A stretch of DNA of 64,000 nucleotides from Chloroflexi bacterium bin20 (lineage in GTDB: Bacteria > Chloroflexota > Anaerolineae > Aggregatilineales > Phototrophicaceae), in assembly GCA_002238485.1 (NCBI GenBank), contig MPMG01000012.1, forward strand, positions 57,448 through 121,447, written 5' to 3'. The notes under the pieces are model-generated. The model saw nothing but the letters and a program-made list of their open reading frames with translations, did not search any database and was not told the DNA's origin. The position numbers were made by a program, and so were the translations under genes. Positions within the stretch are counted from its first letter, which is position 1. Each line of letters starts with the position of its first letter. Of the stretch, positions 41,848 to 51,142 are shown piece after piece.

Positions 41848-43367
41848 CGATCGAATATCGCGTGGCGATCGACCGCGACCACGCTGGCGACTTTGCGGCT
41901 GGCGAAGACATCAGCGGCGATGTGATTGCTTTGCGCTGGCGGCTGGGCATGCGCGCCCCCTATGACAGCATGGCGGATTATGGGAACGCCCTCATCACGC
42001 TGCGCAATCCAACCGGCGCCTATTCTCCCGAACGCAACTCTCTGCCGATCGGCGGACGCGTGCGCATCCAGAGCCGGCGCCGTGGCGTGGCGCGCAGCCA
42101 CTTCATCGGCTTCATCAGTCACATCGAGTCAGATGCCGGCGAACTGGGACGCAGGCAAGTGCTGCTGCATCTGCGCGATATTCAAGTCTGGCTGGCCCAG
42201 AACCCGGTTATGCTGCCTCCGCAGGTCGAGGTTACTGCCGACCAGGTGATAGCGCAGTTGCTGGACAAAGCGATTTTGCGGCGTCCGGCGCTGGCTGGAT
42301 ACATGTTCATCGACCGGCTGGGCAGCAATAGGATCGACAGCGCGCGCATCTTCCCGGCACAAAATGTGGCTCAACAGCTGGCGGCGGGAAGGACGCGCTT
42401 CGCCTATGTGGGCGACTGGTGGGACGAATCGACCAGCAGCCGCGATGCCATTGGCGAACTGGCAGCGAGCGAGCGTGGTCGATTCTACATCAGCCGCGAT
42501 GGCAGGGCGGTCTTTTTGAATCGACGCTACACCTTGCTGCGCAAGGCGCTCGGAGCGCGTTTCAGCGATGACATGGCTGGCTGCGCCTATGTGTATGGCG
42601 ACGATCAGCTGAATCAACTGACGTTGCAAGTTACGCCGCGGTCTGTCGGGGAGGCGGGCAGTCTGCTGTGGAAGCTGCCATTCGCGCAGCGCGTCCCGCC
42701 ACGCAGCGACACCAAACTGACATTGTCGCTGATCGATGAACGCGGACAGCTTTTGGGCTTGCTGGCATTTGAGCGGCTGTTGGCGCGCTTCCGGTTGGAG
42801 TCGTCCGCCAATTCCAGAGAAGTCACGCAGAATGTCGAGGTGAAAGTGGACCAGCTGGGCGGGACATCGCTGCAAGTGCGCGTCCGCAACCACAATCGGC
42901 GACCAGTCTGGCTGAGCCTGCTGAATATCTATGGTAAGCCTCTGTATCGTGGCGCGCCGTTAGAAATCAGCGCGGAAGATGTCGCCAGCATGCACATCCA
43001 TGGTCTTCGCGGGCAACGACGTAACCTGCCGGCGCTTTCTGATGTCGAAACAGCGCAGGCTTTTGCCGACTATGAAGTGGCGCAGCGCCGACAGCCACGT
43101 GGAGTCATTCGCGAACTGCAACTGGATGCGCATCAACATCCCGCCGCGGCCCTGGGCTTGTCGCTGTTTGACCGCGTGCAAGTGAGCGAGGCGCATACCG
43201 GGCACAGCGCGCGCGATTATTTCATTGTGACTGAGGCGCACGAGGTCGACGCGGGCGGAGCAAGACACAGGTTGCGCTGGACGTTGGAGCCAGCCGATAT
43301 GACGCGCTACTTCATGATCGGCAGCAGCCGCATCGATGCCAGCGATGAGAAGATCATGCCATTTTGA
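41844..43367 (+). CDS. Phage tail/baseplate hub-like protein
   Basis: 507 residues from ATG 41844, translationally coupled (ATGA) to the preceding gene. The opening YRVAIDRDHAGDFAAGEDISGDVIALRWRLGMRAPYD, then GNALITLRNPTGAYSPE and GRVRIQSRRRG, resembles XkdQ/gp27-type hub proteins of siphophage and contractile tails. The C-terminal third has FDRVQVSEAHTGHSARDYFIVTEAHEVDAGGARHRLRWTLEP, a beta-rich hub domain repeat. It likely joins the tail tube to the tip. Confidence 0.68.
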   Translation: MTIEYRVAIDRDHAGDFAAGEDISGDVIALRWRLGMRAPYDSMADYGNALITLRNPTGAYSPERNSLPIGGRVRIQSRRRGVARSHFIGFISHIESDAGELGRRQVLLHLRDIQVWLAQNPVMLPPQVEVTADQVIAQLLDKAILRRPALAGYMFIDRLGSNRIDSARIFPAQNVAQQLAAGRTRFAYVGDWWDESTSSRDAIGELAASERGRFYISRDGRAVFLNRRYTLLRKALGARFSDDMAGCAYVYGDDQLNQLTLQVTPRSVGEAGSLLWKLPFAQRVPPRSDTKLTLSLIDERGQLLGLLAFERLLARFRLESSANSREVTQNVEVKVDQLGGTSLQVRVRNHNRRPVWLSLLNIYGKPLYRGAPLEISAEDVASMHIHGLRGQRRNLPALSDVETAQAFADYEVAQRRQPRGVIRELQLDAHQHPAAALGLSLFDRVQVSEAHTGHSARDYFIVTEAHEVDAGGARHRLRWTLEPADMTRYFMIGSSRIDASDEKIMPF

Positions 43368-43374
43368 CTGCGAA

Positions 43375-44355
43375 TCACAGCGCGCGCCAGCGCATCAGCC
43401 CATTGCAATCGCAGGCGGCACGTTCGCGGGTGCGCAGATAATGCAAATGCGCCAGCGACTCGGCCATGGCAAAGCGCCATTCATGCGCGGTCAGACGATC
43501 CAGCTTGAAGAGATGCGCCGACACTTCGTAGACTGTTTCCGCGCCAGCCGCCAGGGCATCCAGCGTGTCCTGCAGCCGCGTGTCGTGGTGCGCCAACAGC
43601 TCGTCGATGCGTCCGCGCCAGTCGTGGATCAGCGCTTTGTGCCCGGGCAGCGCCAGCCGCACGTCCAGCGCCGCCAATTCGCGCAGCGAACGCAAGTATC
43701 GTCCCAGCGGGTCGGGTTGTGTGTGCAGCCAGCTGCCGATATTGGGTGTGATGCGCATCAGCACATGGTCGCCGCTGAGCAGCAGTCGGTCGGTTTCGTC
43801 ATAAAAGATGAGCTGGCCATCGCTGTGCCCGGGCGCGTGTATGGCGCGGAAAGCGCGCTGCCCCAAGCGCACAATTGTATCGGCGCGCAGATACTGCTCC
43901 GCGATGGGATGCGGCTGAGTCAAGTCGCGGGTGCTGGCCAAGGCGGCTTCGACATGCTGCACGGTCTCGCGCTGCATGCCGCAATCCAGCATCCACTGAT
44001 GATAGCGGGGCGCATTTTCGCGGTCGTAGAAGACCTGCGCCTGCGCCCGTTCGCCTTCGGGCAGATAGACTGGCAGAGACCTTTCTGACTGCCGCTGCCA
44101 CCAGCCGGCCAGCCCGAAGTGGTCGGGGTGCATGTGTGTCAGCACGATTTTTTCGATGTCACGGGGGCGGATCTCCAGCGCCCGCATGGCTTCCGCCCAC
44201 TGGTCGCGCCCAGCCGGTGTGTTCAAACCTGTATCCAGCAACGTCCAGCCCTTATGCCCGCGCAGCAGATAACAATTGACCAGGTTGAGCGCATAGGGCA
44301 GGGGGATCTGCACTTGCACGATGTCGGCGCTGATGCGCGTGATTCCGGCGTCCAT
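43375..44355 (-). CDS. Metallo-beta-lactamase fold hydrolase
   Basis: 326 residues from ATG 44355. Metal-binding THMHPDHFG (HxHxDH), the His in HAPGHSDGQ, Asp in LSGDHVL and a late PGHK complete the dinuclear zinc set; LLDTGLN precedes them as usual. A C-terminal helical extension (~260-326) is typical of the broad MBL hydrolase group that includes glyoxalase II-like and lactonase-like enzymes. The substrate is unknown. It is divergent from the methyltransferase gene. Confidence 0.88.
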   Translation of the reverse strand: MDAGITRISADIVQVQIPLPYALNLVNCYLLRGHKGWTLLDTGLNTPAGRDQWAEAMRALEIRPRDIEKIVLTHMHPDHFGLAGWWQRQSERSLPVYLPEGERAQAQVFYDRENAPRYHQWMLDCGMQRETVQHVEAALASTRDLTQPHPIAEQYLRADTIVRLGQRAFRAIHAPGHSDGQLIFYDETDRLLLSGDHVLMRITPNIGSWLHTQPDPLGRYLRSLRELAALDVRLALPGHKALIHDWRGRIDELLAHHDTRLQDTLDALAAGAETVYEVSAHLFKLDRLTAHEWRFAMAESLAHLHYLRTRERAACDCNGLMRWRAL

Positions 44356-44439
44356 CGTGTTGCCTTTGGCTGCCAACCAGCGCAGTATACCAGGCGCGAC
44401 GCCCTGCAGAAACGCGGACTTGCCGCCCTGCGCGTCGAC

Positions 44440-44448
44440 TGCGATACT
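44440..44448 (+). promoter_or_regulatory. Extended -10 of the methyltransferase gene
   Basis: TGCGATACT (TG-C-GATACT) lies 34 bp before the proposed TTG start, in the divergent gap with the MBL gene. Confidence 0.4.
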
Positions 44449-44482
44449 GCCGCCCAGCACAGATCAGGTTTTGGAGCCATCA

Positions 44483-45259
44483 TTGGACGAGCCAGGCAGC
44501 CCCGCCGAGGCGCCGCGCGCGCCCCTGCACTTGTATAACGAAGACTTCTTCCGCACCAAAAATTATGCGGGCAATCCTTTTCGGCGCTTCAGCACCTATT
44601 GGTTTTCGCGGCGATATTATGCGGCTTTGCTGCGGCGATACGCCCCGCCCGGCCCAGACCGAAGTCTGCTGGATGCCGGCTGTGGCATGGGGCATTTGCT
44701 GGAATTGCTTCAAGACGACTTTATTTGCACTGGCTACGATGTCATGGACTACGCTGTCGAGCAGACGCGGTTGATCGCTCCGCGGGCGGATGTCTTTGTG
44801 GCCAGCGGCGACGAACAAGGGCGCTTCGTCGATGATGAGTTCAGCGCCGTGGTCGGTTTGGGCTTGGTGGAGCATCTGGAGCGACCAGCCGAATTCATCC
44901 GCGACACCTACCGGATCTTGCGTCCGGGCGGACTTTTCTTCTTTCTAACACCCAACCCAGAATATGGATTGCGCCGCTGCAAAGACCCGACCAGCGATGT
45001 AATTGGCGAAGACCCCACGCATATCAACCTGAAGCCGCCGCGCGAATGGCTGCGCATCTGTCGAGAAAACGGCTTCGTCATCGAACGCCAGTTTGCCGAT
45101 GGCTGGTGGGATGTGCCTTATGTTCCGCTGCTGCCCAAGTCGCTGCAGCTGGCGATGCTTGGCTTGCCGGCGGCGCTGCAAGTATTGACTCGCGGCGCCT
45201 TCTTGCCGGTGGGCTGGGGAGTCTGCCTGCTGGTCATGGCGCGCAAACCTGTCCGCTAG
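44483..45259 (+). CDS. Class I SAM-dependent methyltransferase
   Basis: 258 residues from TTG 44483, chosen because TTGGAG lies six bases upstream; a TTG four codons earlier is possible, and anything further upstream would overlap the divergent MBL gene. Motif I LLDAGCGMGHLLELL, motif II region CTGYDVMD, and motif post-II FSAVVGLGLVEHLERP are the Methyltransf_11/23 pattern. A C-terminal hydrophobic stretch suggests membrane association. The acceptor is not clear. It ends overlapping the convergent VOC gene. Confidence 0.83.
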   Translation: MDEPGSPAEAPRAPLHLYNEDFFRTKNYAGNPFRRFSTYWFSRRYYAALLRRYAPPGPDRSLLDAGCGMGHLLELLQDDFICTGYDVMDYAVEQTRLIAPRADVFVASGDEQGRFVDDEFSAVVGLGLVEHLERPAEFIRDTYRILRPGGLFFFLTPNPEYGLRRCKDPTSDVIGEDPTHINLKPPREWLRICRENGFVIERQFADGWWDVPYVPLLPKSLQLAMLGLPAALQVLTRGAFLPVGWGVCLLVMARKPVR

Positions 45260-45909
45260 GGTTTGGCTTCCGATATATCGCCCGTGAACAGATAGAAGAG
45301 TTGTCCAAAGGGCGTGAGCAGCTTTCGGTAGCTGAGATCGTCGGGGGGCAGACCGCTTTCAAATGGCTGCAAGTCGAAGCCTTCTTCCAGCAGCTGGGCA
45401 TTGACTTCTTTCATGTCGGGCGCGAAGTGGCAAATGGCGAAGCCGTCATCGCTTTCAGCTTGATGCAAGCCGATCAAAAAGAGATCGTCGCACCAGATAC
45501 CCCAGGGCTGGGGACTGGTGTATTTGCCCAGGGTCGTGTAGCCGGCTGCCTCCCAGAAGGCGCATTCGACTTCCAGATCGGGGATCATCGCCGATAGTTC
45601 GCCAAACTTGCCCAGGCGCGTGATATCGGGCGCGCGCGCGACATTTTCGTGCGGCAGGCTGCGTGGCGGCGGTTCGCTGGACATCTGGATGGCGATGCCG
45701 GCTGGACTGGTCATCGCGCCATCGCTGTCACAGCCATAGTAGCGCAGGCTCGTTGGCGCGGCGCTGCCAGCCAGCAAATGCAAATGATAGCGGCCATCGG
45801 TATAGACATCATCGCCCAGCCCCACCAGACCCAGCCGCTGGTAATAGTCGCCAGCTGCCGACAGATCGTTCACATAGTGCAGAATCTCGACATACTTACC
45901 TAGCGCCAT
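45256..45909 (-). CDS. VOC-superfamily (glyoxalase-like) protein
   Basis: 217 residues from ATG 45909, with AAAGGA eight bases upstream; an ATG three codons earlier sits on top of that site. Two VOC modules can be seen: KYVEILHYVNDLSAAGDYYQRLGLV and the second starting GELSAMIPDLEVECAFWEAAGYTT. Metal ligand positions are partly unusual. It is the last gene of a minus-strand run with the isochorismatase, glycosyltransferase and YfhO-type genes. Confidence 0.82.
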   Translation of the reverse strand: MALGKYVEILHYVNDLSAAGDYYQRLGLVGLGDDVYTDGRYHLHLLAGSAAPTSLRYYGCDSDGAMTSPAGIAIQMSSEPPPRSLPHENVARAPDITRLGKFGELSAMIPDLEVECAFWEAAGYTTLGKYTSPQPWGIWCDDLFLIGLHQAESDDGFAICHFAPDMKEVNAQLLEEGFDLQPFESGLPPDDLSYRKLLTPFGQLFYLFTGDISEAKP

Positions 45910-45926
45910 GGTTTTCATCCTTTGGC

Positions 45927-48536
45927 TTATAGGATTGCGCTGCTGCCGCGCCTTTTGCGCCACAGCCACAGCAACACTCCGCCGACTATACCCCAAATCG
46001 CGAGCCCGAGCCAAATCGCGACCCGCCACAGCTGCGGTTCAAACTGGAAGACGACCAAGCTTTCGCCAGCGGGCACAGCCACAGCGCGGAACATGATATT
46101 GGCGCGATAGATGGGCGTCGCTTCGCCATTGACCGCCGCCGTCCAGCCCGGATACCAGGCATCTGCCAGCACCAGGTAGGCGGGCGCCGGCGCATGGACC
46201 TGCAGCGTGACGCGATTGGCTGCGTAGGCAGTTACTTCCACCTGTGCGCCTTGCATGTTGGCGGCTGGCAGCTGTGGCGCGCCATGGATAACGTTGTTCG
46301 CCCCGTCTCGCAGCCTGTCCAGCGCGTCTTCGCGGCCTTGCCAGTCATCGGGCAGGTAAACAGGCGCGGCTGCCAGGGTTGCGCGTTGTCCTGGCGGCAG
46401 CTGATAAATCTCGATATCGCTGGAGAGTACGCGAGCAAAACCGGCTGGCTGCAGCTGGCTGAAGATGCTGCTGTGCTGGCTGTTGACCGCGCTGATGGCG
46501 ATGATGCCCGCGTCCTGGCGCAGGATGTCCCCCAAGCCTTGCGCATCGCTGATGGTCAGCAGTGTGCCATCGGGCAGGCTGGTACTGTCGGCTGTGTCTG
46601 CCAGCGGCTCGGTATGCAGCACGCGCGCCTGGTCGGTGTATTCGGGCAGCTCGACCGCTTCCACCCCATGCCAATAGCGCGCCAGGGTCCTGTCGTAGGC
46701 GATGCCATCGTGCCAGATATCGTGAATCTTGTCGGTGATCAGGTAGCGCGTATCGGTCATTTGCAGCCACCGCAGCGCCGGCAGGCAAGCGCCACGACAG
46801 GCGGGCAGAGCCAGTCGTTCGCCGAGCCGCCCATCCACCGCCCGCAGCGAGCCATCGGGCAGCAGCAGCGAAGTAAATTGCGTGAAGGCATTGCTGGGGG
46901 TGATGCCGCCACCGAAGCCGTCAATGCTGCTGATACCCCAGGTCAGCGCTTGATTGGGCATCAGCATTTCTTGTTTTTTGACTGCGTCCAGCGCGTGGAT
47001 CTGCGCATTTTCGTCCATGCCCAGCGCGTTATATCGCCCGCGCAACGCAACCAGGTCGCCAGGATCGAAGTAGAGCTGGCTGATGGCGAGCGTCCTGCCA
47101 GGCACAATCTCATCATCCTGCAGCGCTTGCAGCTGGCTGATCGTGAAGCGCTGCCCCAGATACACATCGGGCGGGGCGAGGTCTTTGTCGGGCAGACTCT
47201 GCGCCGCTAGCAGCAGCTCGGCGATGACCAGGGCGCAGGCAAGCAGCGGCGTCCAGCGGCGGCGAAAATGCAGCAGCGCCAATAGCATCAGCCACGCGCC
47301 CAGCCACAATCCCAGCCCGCGCAGGCTGATGCCCGGCTCGCCGAAGAAATGCAGTGGCGATGGCTGAAGCACGAAGCGCGCCAGCAGAATCAGCAGCAGC
47401 ACGCTAATGGCGACCGACAGTACGCGCCGTCGTTGGTAGTTTGCGCTGCCCAGCAACTCTATGCCGCGCCCAGCCAGCAGCGCCATGCCCAAACTATACA
47501 GTGCCAGAAAACGCGCCGGCACGCGAAACAGGTCGAAGCCCGGCAGCTCGCCCAGCAGCAGATAGAGCGGGTTGTGCCGCCCCAGCGCCAATGCCAGCCC
47601 GATGCCCGCCAGCAGCAGCCAAGAGCAGCGCCAACGCGCCGCCAGCAGCGCCAGCCCCAAGCCGATAACGCCGATATACGCCACATACTCGCCAAAGAGC
47701 TGCCCGTCATAGCTGGGCAGCAGCGACCGGCCCAAGAGGCTGGGCGGCAGGGAGAAAGCGGTCGCCGCTTGCAAGCTGAAGCCGCCGCCGCGATTGGACA
47801 TGCCCATCAACTCGAGGCTGGGCAGCAGCTGGGGACTTGCCAGGGCCAGCGCCAGCGCAAAAGAGCCCGCCAGCAGCAGCATGGCTCGCAACAACTCCCT
47901 GCGCCCGTGGCTCGTCTGCGCCAGCGCATAAACCAGCAAACCGATGCCGCTGATGAAGACCGTCTGTGTGTGCCCGCTGAAGATCTGCAGCGCCCAGGCA
48001 GCCGCCAACAGCAACATGCCGCGCAGGGGTTGATCACTCGACAGCAGGCGGTGAACCAGCGCGAACAAGATGGGCATCCAAGCCAAGCCTTGCAGCTGAT
48101 TGATCTGCTCGACATGCGCAGCCAGCACGCCGCCGAAGGCATAGACAGCGCCGGCCGTCAAGGCGGACAGGGGCGACCGGCTCTGCACCGTGCGATACAG
48201 GTAGACCATGCCCAGACCAGCCAGCGCGATGTGCAGAACGATGCTAAGCGCCATGGCATCCGGCGCGCGCAGGGGGGCGGTCAGCCAGTTGGGCGGGTAA
48301 TAGGCGCCGATCTGCGGATTGGCCAACAAGGGCGCGCCCATGAACAGATCGGTCGTCCACAAGGGCAGCTCAGCCTGGCGAAAGGCGGCATTGCGCGCAT
48401 CCCAATAGGGATAGAAGTAATTGAAAGCATCGCCGCGAGCGAAAATCATGCGGCTGAACACCAGTTGATGATAAAAGAGCAGCGGCAGCAGCAGGCACAG
48501 CAGCGGCGCAAGACCAAGCAGGCGAGCGCGCGTCAT
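45927..48536 (-). CDS. YfhO-family membrane protein
   Basis: 869 residues from ATG 48536, which overlaps the glycosyltransferase stop by 4 bp. An N-terminal GT-C-like membrane domain with about 12-13 segments, with the family motif FARGDAFNYFYPYW near residue 33, is followed by a large soluble beta-rich part and a final membrane segment before a basic tail. YfhO proteins glycosylate lipoteichoic acid or act on lipid-linked sugars in Firmicutes; here a role in cell-envelope glycan is inferred from the coupled GT gene. Confidence 0.85.
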   Translation of the reverse strand: MTRARLLGLAPLLCLLLPLLFYHQLVFSRMIFARGDAFNYFYPYWDARNAAFRQAELPLWTTDLFMGAPLLANPQIGAYYPPNWLTAPLRAPDAMALSIVLHIALAGLGMVYLYRTVQSRSPLSALTAGAVYAFGGVLAAHVEQINQLQGLAWMPILFALVHRLLSSDQPLRGMLLLAAAWALQIFSGHTQTVFISGIGLLVYALAQTSHGRRELLRAMLLLAGSFALALALASPQLLPSLELMGMSNRGGGFSLQAATAFSLPPSLLGRSLLPSYDGQLFGEYVAYIGVIGLGLALLAARWRCSWLLLAGIGLALALGRHNPLYLLLGELPGFDLFRVPARFLALYSLGMALLAGRGIELLGSANYQRRRVLSVAISVLLLILLARFVLQPSPLHFFGEPGISLRGLGLWLGAWLMLLALLHFRRRWTPLLACALVIAELLLAAQSLPDKDLAPPDVYLGQRFTISQLQALQDDEIVPGRTLAISQLYFDPGDLVALRGRYNALGMDENAQIHALDAVKKQEMLMPNQALTWGISSIDGFGGGITPSNAFTQFTSLLLPDGSLRAVDGRLGERLALPACRGACLPALRWLQMTDTRYLITDKIHDIWHDGIAYDRTLARYWHGVEAVELPEYTDQARVLHTEPLADTADSTSLPDGTLLTISDAQGLGDILRQDAGIIAISAVNSQHSSIFSQLQPAGFARVLSSDIEIYQLPPGQRATLAAAPVYLPDDWQGREDALDRLRDGANNVIHGAPQLPAANMQGAQVEVTAYAANRVTLQVHAPAPAYLVLADAWYPGWTAAVNGEATPIYRANIMFRAVAVPAGESLVVFQFEPQLWRVAIWLGLAIWGIVGGVLLWLWRKRRGSSAIL

Positions 48537-49507
48537 GATTGTGCCCTGCCGCGCCGCGCCGCCGCCCACTCTTCGCTGTGCAGCCAGCCACGCGCAGCCA
48601 GCGCCAGTCGCAGTCGCCTCAGCCCCGGAGGTTGCCGCCGTTCGCGCAGATAACGTCTCCAGCGCGTCTGTGCGCCTGCGCCCCAAAGGTATTCGGCATG
48701 CTCGGCAGGCAGGCTATGTTGCCCTTTGCTTCCCCACATCTGCCAGGCAGCGCGCATGGCCTCGGGATCGGCGGGGCGCAGCTCGTGCCAGTTGCCGCGG
48801 CGCATGTGAATGATATTGACTTCGATATCTTCGCGTCCGCTGCCGGTATTGCTGAGGTTTTCGCCATGCACGACAAAGTCGCCACCGCTGCTGGGAATGT
48901 GCTGGAATCGGCTGATATGAAAAGCGCGGGACGCCCATTCGGTATCGCCGGCGATTTGGAAGTTGGCATCGAATGGGCCGATCGCGTCGTAGAGCGATCG
49001 ATGCGCCATGAAGAAGGGCCCGATGCCATTGCGGCGGCCGAATCGCGCCGGGTTGTACAAGCAAGGCGCCAGCAGCCGTTCTGCGCGCGGAAAAAGACCC
49101 ATGCGCCGGACAGTCGCGATGCGCGTAAAGTTGAAGTCGACCAGGTCTGCGCCGTCTTCCAGAGCGCGACAGCCGGCCAGGAAGGCATCGGCAGCGCGGA
49201 TGTCATCGGCATTCCAGAAACCGAAACCCTCGGCGTCGCTGCTGGCCAGCCCGCGATTCCAGCTGGCATAGAGCGATTCGCGCGGGACATATTGCGGCGT
49301 CATGCGCCCGTGATAGGCGGCGTTGATAGCGCGCGTCAGCTTGTCGATTTGCTCGCGCTCGGCTTGGCTGGCATCGTTGACGATGGGCAGGTAGTGCACG
49401 GCCAAGCCCGCTTGACTGACGCGTTTGGCAAAGCCGAAGAGCGCCGCCGAAAAAGTCGGCAGGTGCCGTTCGCAGCGATATAGTGACGAAATCAGCGCGA
49501 TCTTCAT
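48533..49507 (-). CDS. GT-A fold glycosyltransferase
   Basis: 324 residues from ATG 49507, overlapping the isochorismatase stop by 4 bp. KIALISSLYRCERHLPTFSAAL opens a GT-A/family 2-like Rossmann-type domain, and the FWNADDIRAADAFLAG segment holds a DD motif at the usual metal-binding place. GPFDANFQIAGDTEWASRA is the expected later acidic motif. A transferase acting on surface sugars is likely. Confidence 0.8.
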   Translation of the reverse strand: MKIALISSLYRCERHLPTFSAALFGFAKRVSQAGLAVHYLPIVNDASQAEREQIDKLTRAINAAYHGRMTPQYVPRESLYASWNRGLASSDAEGFGFWNADDIRAADAFLAGCRALEDGADLVDFNFTRIATVRRMGLFPRAERLLAPCLYNPARFGRRNGIGPFFMAHRSLYDAIGPFDANFQIAGDTEWASRAFHISRFQHIPSSGGDFVVHGENLSNTGSGREDIEVNIIHMRRGNWHELRPADPEAMRAAWQMWGSKGQHSLPAEHAEYLWGAGAQTRWRRYLRERRQPPGLRRLRLALAARGWLHSEEWAAARRGRAQS

Positions 49508-50067
49508 ATTTTGCCGTCGGCTCGCCCCAAGATGTCGGCGGTCCTGCGCACAGTGGCAAATTCGCGATGCAGGTTGGCCAGCGCCACTGCCTGCACCGTC
49601 TCGGCGGGGATGTGCCTGCCATCGTAGCTGAGGCATTCGTGCGAGGCGGTGGCATCGGCAGCGACAACTACCTCGTAACCCAGATCGCCCGCAACCCGCG
49701 CGCTGGTCGAGACGCAGTGCTCGGTGGTCAAGCCGACGAATAGCAGCGATTGAATGCCCTGGGCTTGCAAGCGTTCTTGCAGGTCGGTGCCGATGAAGGC
49801 GCAGTTGACCTGCTTTTGGATGATCGGCTCGCCAGGCAAGGGCGCGACTTCGGGCTTGATGGCATTGCCCGGCAATTCGGGGCGCAAGGGCGAATTTGGC
49901 TCGGTGGACATGTGCTGGATATGGAAGATCGGTCGTCCCAGCCGCCGCCACGCTTGCAGCAGACGCGCCATATTTTTTTCGGCAGCCGGGTTGCTGCGTT
50001 CGCCCAGCCGCGCATCGTCCAAGCCCAGCTGGACATCGATGAGGATGAGGGCTGTCTGTGCTGCCAT
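49504..50067 (-). CDS. Isochorismatase-like cysteine hydrolase
   Basis: 187 residues from ATG 50067. The catalytic triad is at the expected places: Asp11 in LIDVQ, Lys85 in IIQKQVNCAF and Cys118 in TTEHCVSTS. The family includes nicotinamidases, N-carbamoylsarcosine amidases and isochorismatases; the substrate cannot be chosen from sequence. It is the first gene of a coupled operon with the glycosyltransferase. Confidence 0.92.
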   Translation of the reverse strand: MAAQTALILIDVQLGLDDARLGERSNPAAEKNMARLLQAWRRLGRPIFHIQHMSTEPNSPLRPELPGNAIKPEVAPLPGEPIIQKQVNCAFIGTDLQERLQAQGIQSLLFVGLTTEHCVSTSARVAGDLGYEVVVAADATASHECLSYDGRHIPAETVQAVALANLHREFATVRRTADILGRADGKI

Positions 50068-50112
50068 GTGCAGTTGCCTTTCTGCGCGCGCTATGGTATC
50101 GCGCCACAACTA

Positions 50113-50121
50113 TGATACAAT
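50113..50121 (+). promoter_or_regulatory. Extended -10 of the exo/endonuclease-phosphatase gene
   Basis: TGATACAAT (TG-A-TACAAT), 31 bp before the ATG at 50153, in the gap with the divergent isochorismatase gene. Confidence 0.5.
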
Positions 50122-50152
50122 ACCGCCGCTCCGGCCAAAGCGGGACGCGCCA

Positions 50153-51100
50153 ATGCTGCAGGTTGTGACATTCAACATCGGTGGCGCGCGCGGGATGCGT
50201 CCAGCGCCGCACGACCACCACAAGCTGGCATCAGATACTTTCAGTACGCTGAAGCAAGTCATCAATCCGCGTCAGCCGACAGTAATCGCTCTGCAAGAAT
50301 CGGGCCAGGCTGTGCACCGCGACCGCTGCCGCGATGTCGGCTGGAAGCTGGCGCAGCTCTTGGGCGAACCGTACATCTCCGCCTTTGCGGCCGAGGTTAC
50401 CATGTGCGCGCATCCGCATCCCAATTTGTGGGATCGCCCCGCCTACCGCGATATGCGCGCCGCTGCCGAGGGCAACGCCATCGTCACCAATCTGCCGGTC
50501 GAGGCCTGGTCCTGGGGCAGTTATCCCGATGTCGGCGATTGTCATGGCGCGAATGCCTGGGCTCGTCAAACCACAATCAGCCGCGCCACACTCTACAGCA
50601 GCGGCAACCGCGATACCCAGCCGCGCAATCTGATGGTGGCGTCCTTGCGCTATCGGGGCCTACCACTTTACTTTCTCAACACGCATCTGGGTGTGCTGAT
50701 CGGCGAAGATCGGCGCGATTTGAGCTACGAACGGTCGCGCACTGCCTCGCAAATGCGCCAGGCGCAGGTCAGCGAGATCTTGCATGTTATCGACGAATTG
50801 AAGGCAGCAGACCGCATCAACGAAGCGCCAGAACGAGTTATCTTGCTGGCCGGCGACTTCAATGCCCAGCCCGAGGCCCCAGAGATGGAAGCGCTGCAAC
50901 GACACTTCCGCCTGCTTGCGCCAGAAAACCAGCCCAGCCAGCAATGGACGCATGATCAGCACCGCATTCTGATCGACCACATCCTGCTGCATGACCCGGC
51001 TGGGCAATTCGCCGTCATCAGCTGCCACATCCAGAGCACACTGCCATTTGATGACTTGACCGACCACCGTCCGCTGGTGGGCATCTTGGCGCTGGCCTGA
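50153..51100 (+). CDS. Endonuclease/exonuclease/phosphatase family protein
   Basis: 315 residues. VVTFNIGG near the start with the metal-site Asn, ALQESG with the catalytic Glu, NTHLG with a conserved His, LAGDFNAQP with the Asp-x-Asn pair and TDHRPLVG at the end are the classic EEP motifs. Substrates in the family range from DNA to phosphoinositides and sphingomyelin, and none can be preferred here. Confidence 0.92.
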   Translation: MLQVVTFNIGGARGMRPAPHDHHKLASDTFSTLKQVINPRQPTVIALQESGQAVHRDRCRDVGWKLAQLLGEPYISAFAAEVTMCAHPHPNLWDRPAYRDMRAAAEGNAIVTNLPVEAWSWGSYPDVGDCHGANAWARQTTISRATLYSSGNRDTQPRNLMVASLRYRGLPLYFLNTHLGVLIGEDRRDLSYERSRTASQMRQAQVSEILHVIDELKAADRINEAPERVILLAGDFNAQPEAPEMEALQRHFRLLAPENQPSQQWTHDQHRILIDHILLHDPAGQFAVISCHIQSTLPFDDLTDHRPLVGILALA

Positions 51101-51130
51101 AGCGAGTTGCGCCCCGCGCCCCCATCCAGC

Positions 51131-51136
51131 TAGAAT
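51131..51136 (+). promoter_or_regulatory. -10 box placed for a leaderless transcript
   Basis: TAGAAT ends exactly 6 bp before the ATG at 51143, with no ribosome site between. Confidence 0.45.
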
Positions 51137-51142
51137 CCCGGC

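Larger units (their letters stand above)
35612..43367 (+). mobile_element. Phage structural gene remnant with interleaved cargo
   Basis: Four genes with phage structural character (35612, 38600, 41383, 41844) lie in capsid-connector-tail order on one strand, each with a strong host-like ribosome site. Between them are two blocks of non-structural genes: DUF6941-HicA-HicB with a terminator, and MFS-TipAS. No integrase, terminase, portal, tail tube, tape measure or lysis gene is present, so it cannot make a complete virion by itself. It may be a decayed prophage, or part of one whose missing genes lie elsewhere. Confidence 0.6.

Noticed and set aside
47349..48653. 434-residue plus-strand open frame opposite the YfhO-type gene
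   Set aside because: Gln/Arg-rich composition with no motif; the minus-strand frame has clear membrane topology and family motifs.
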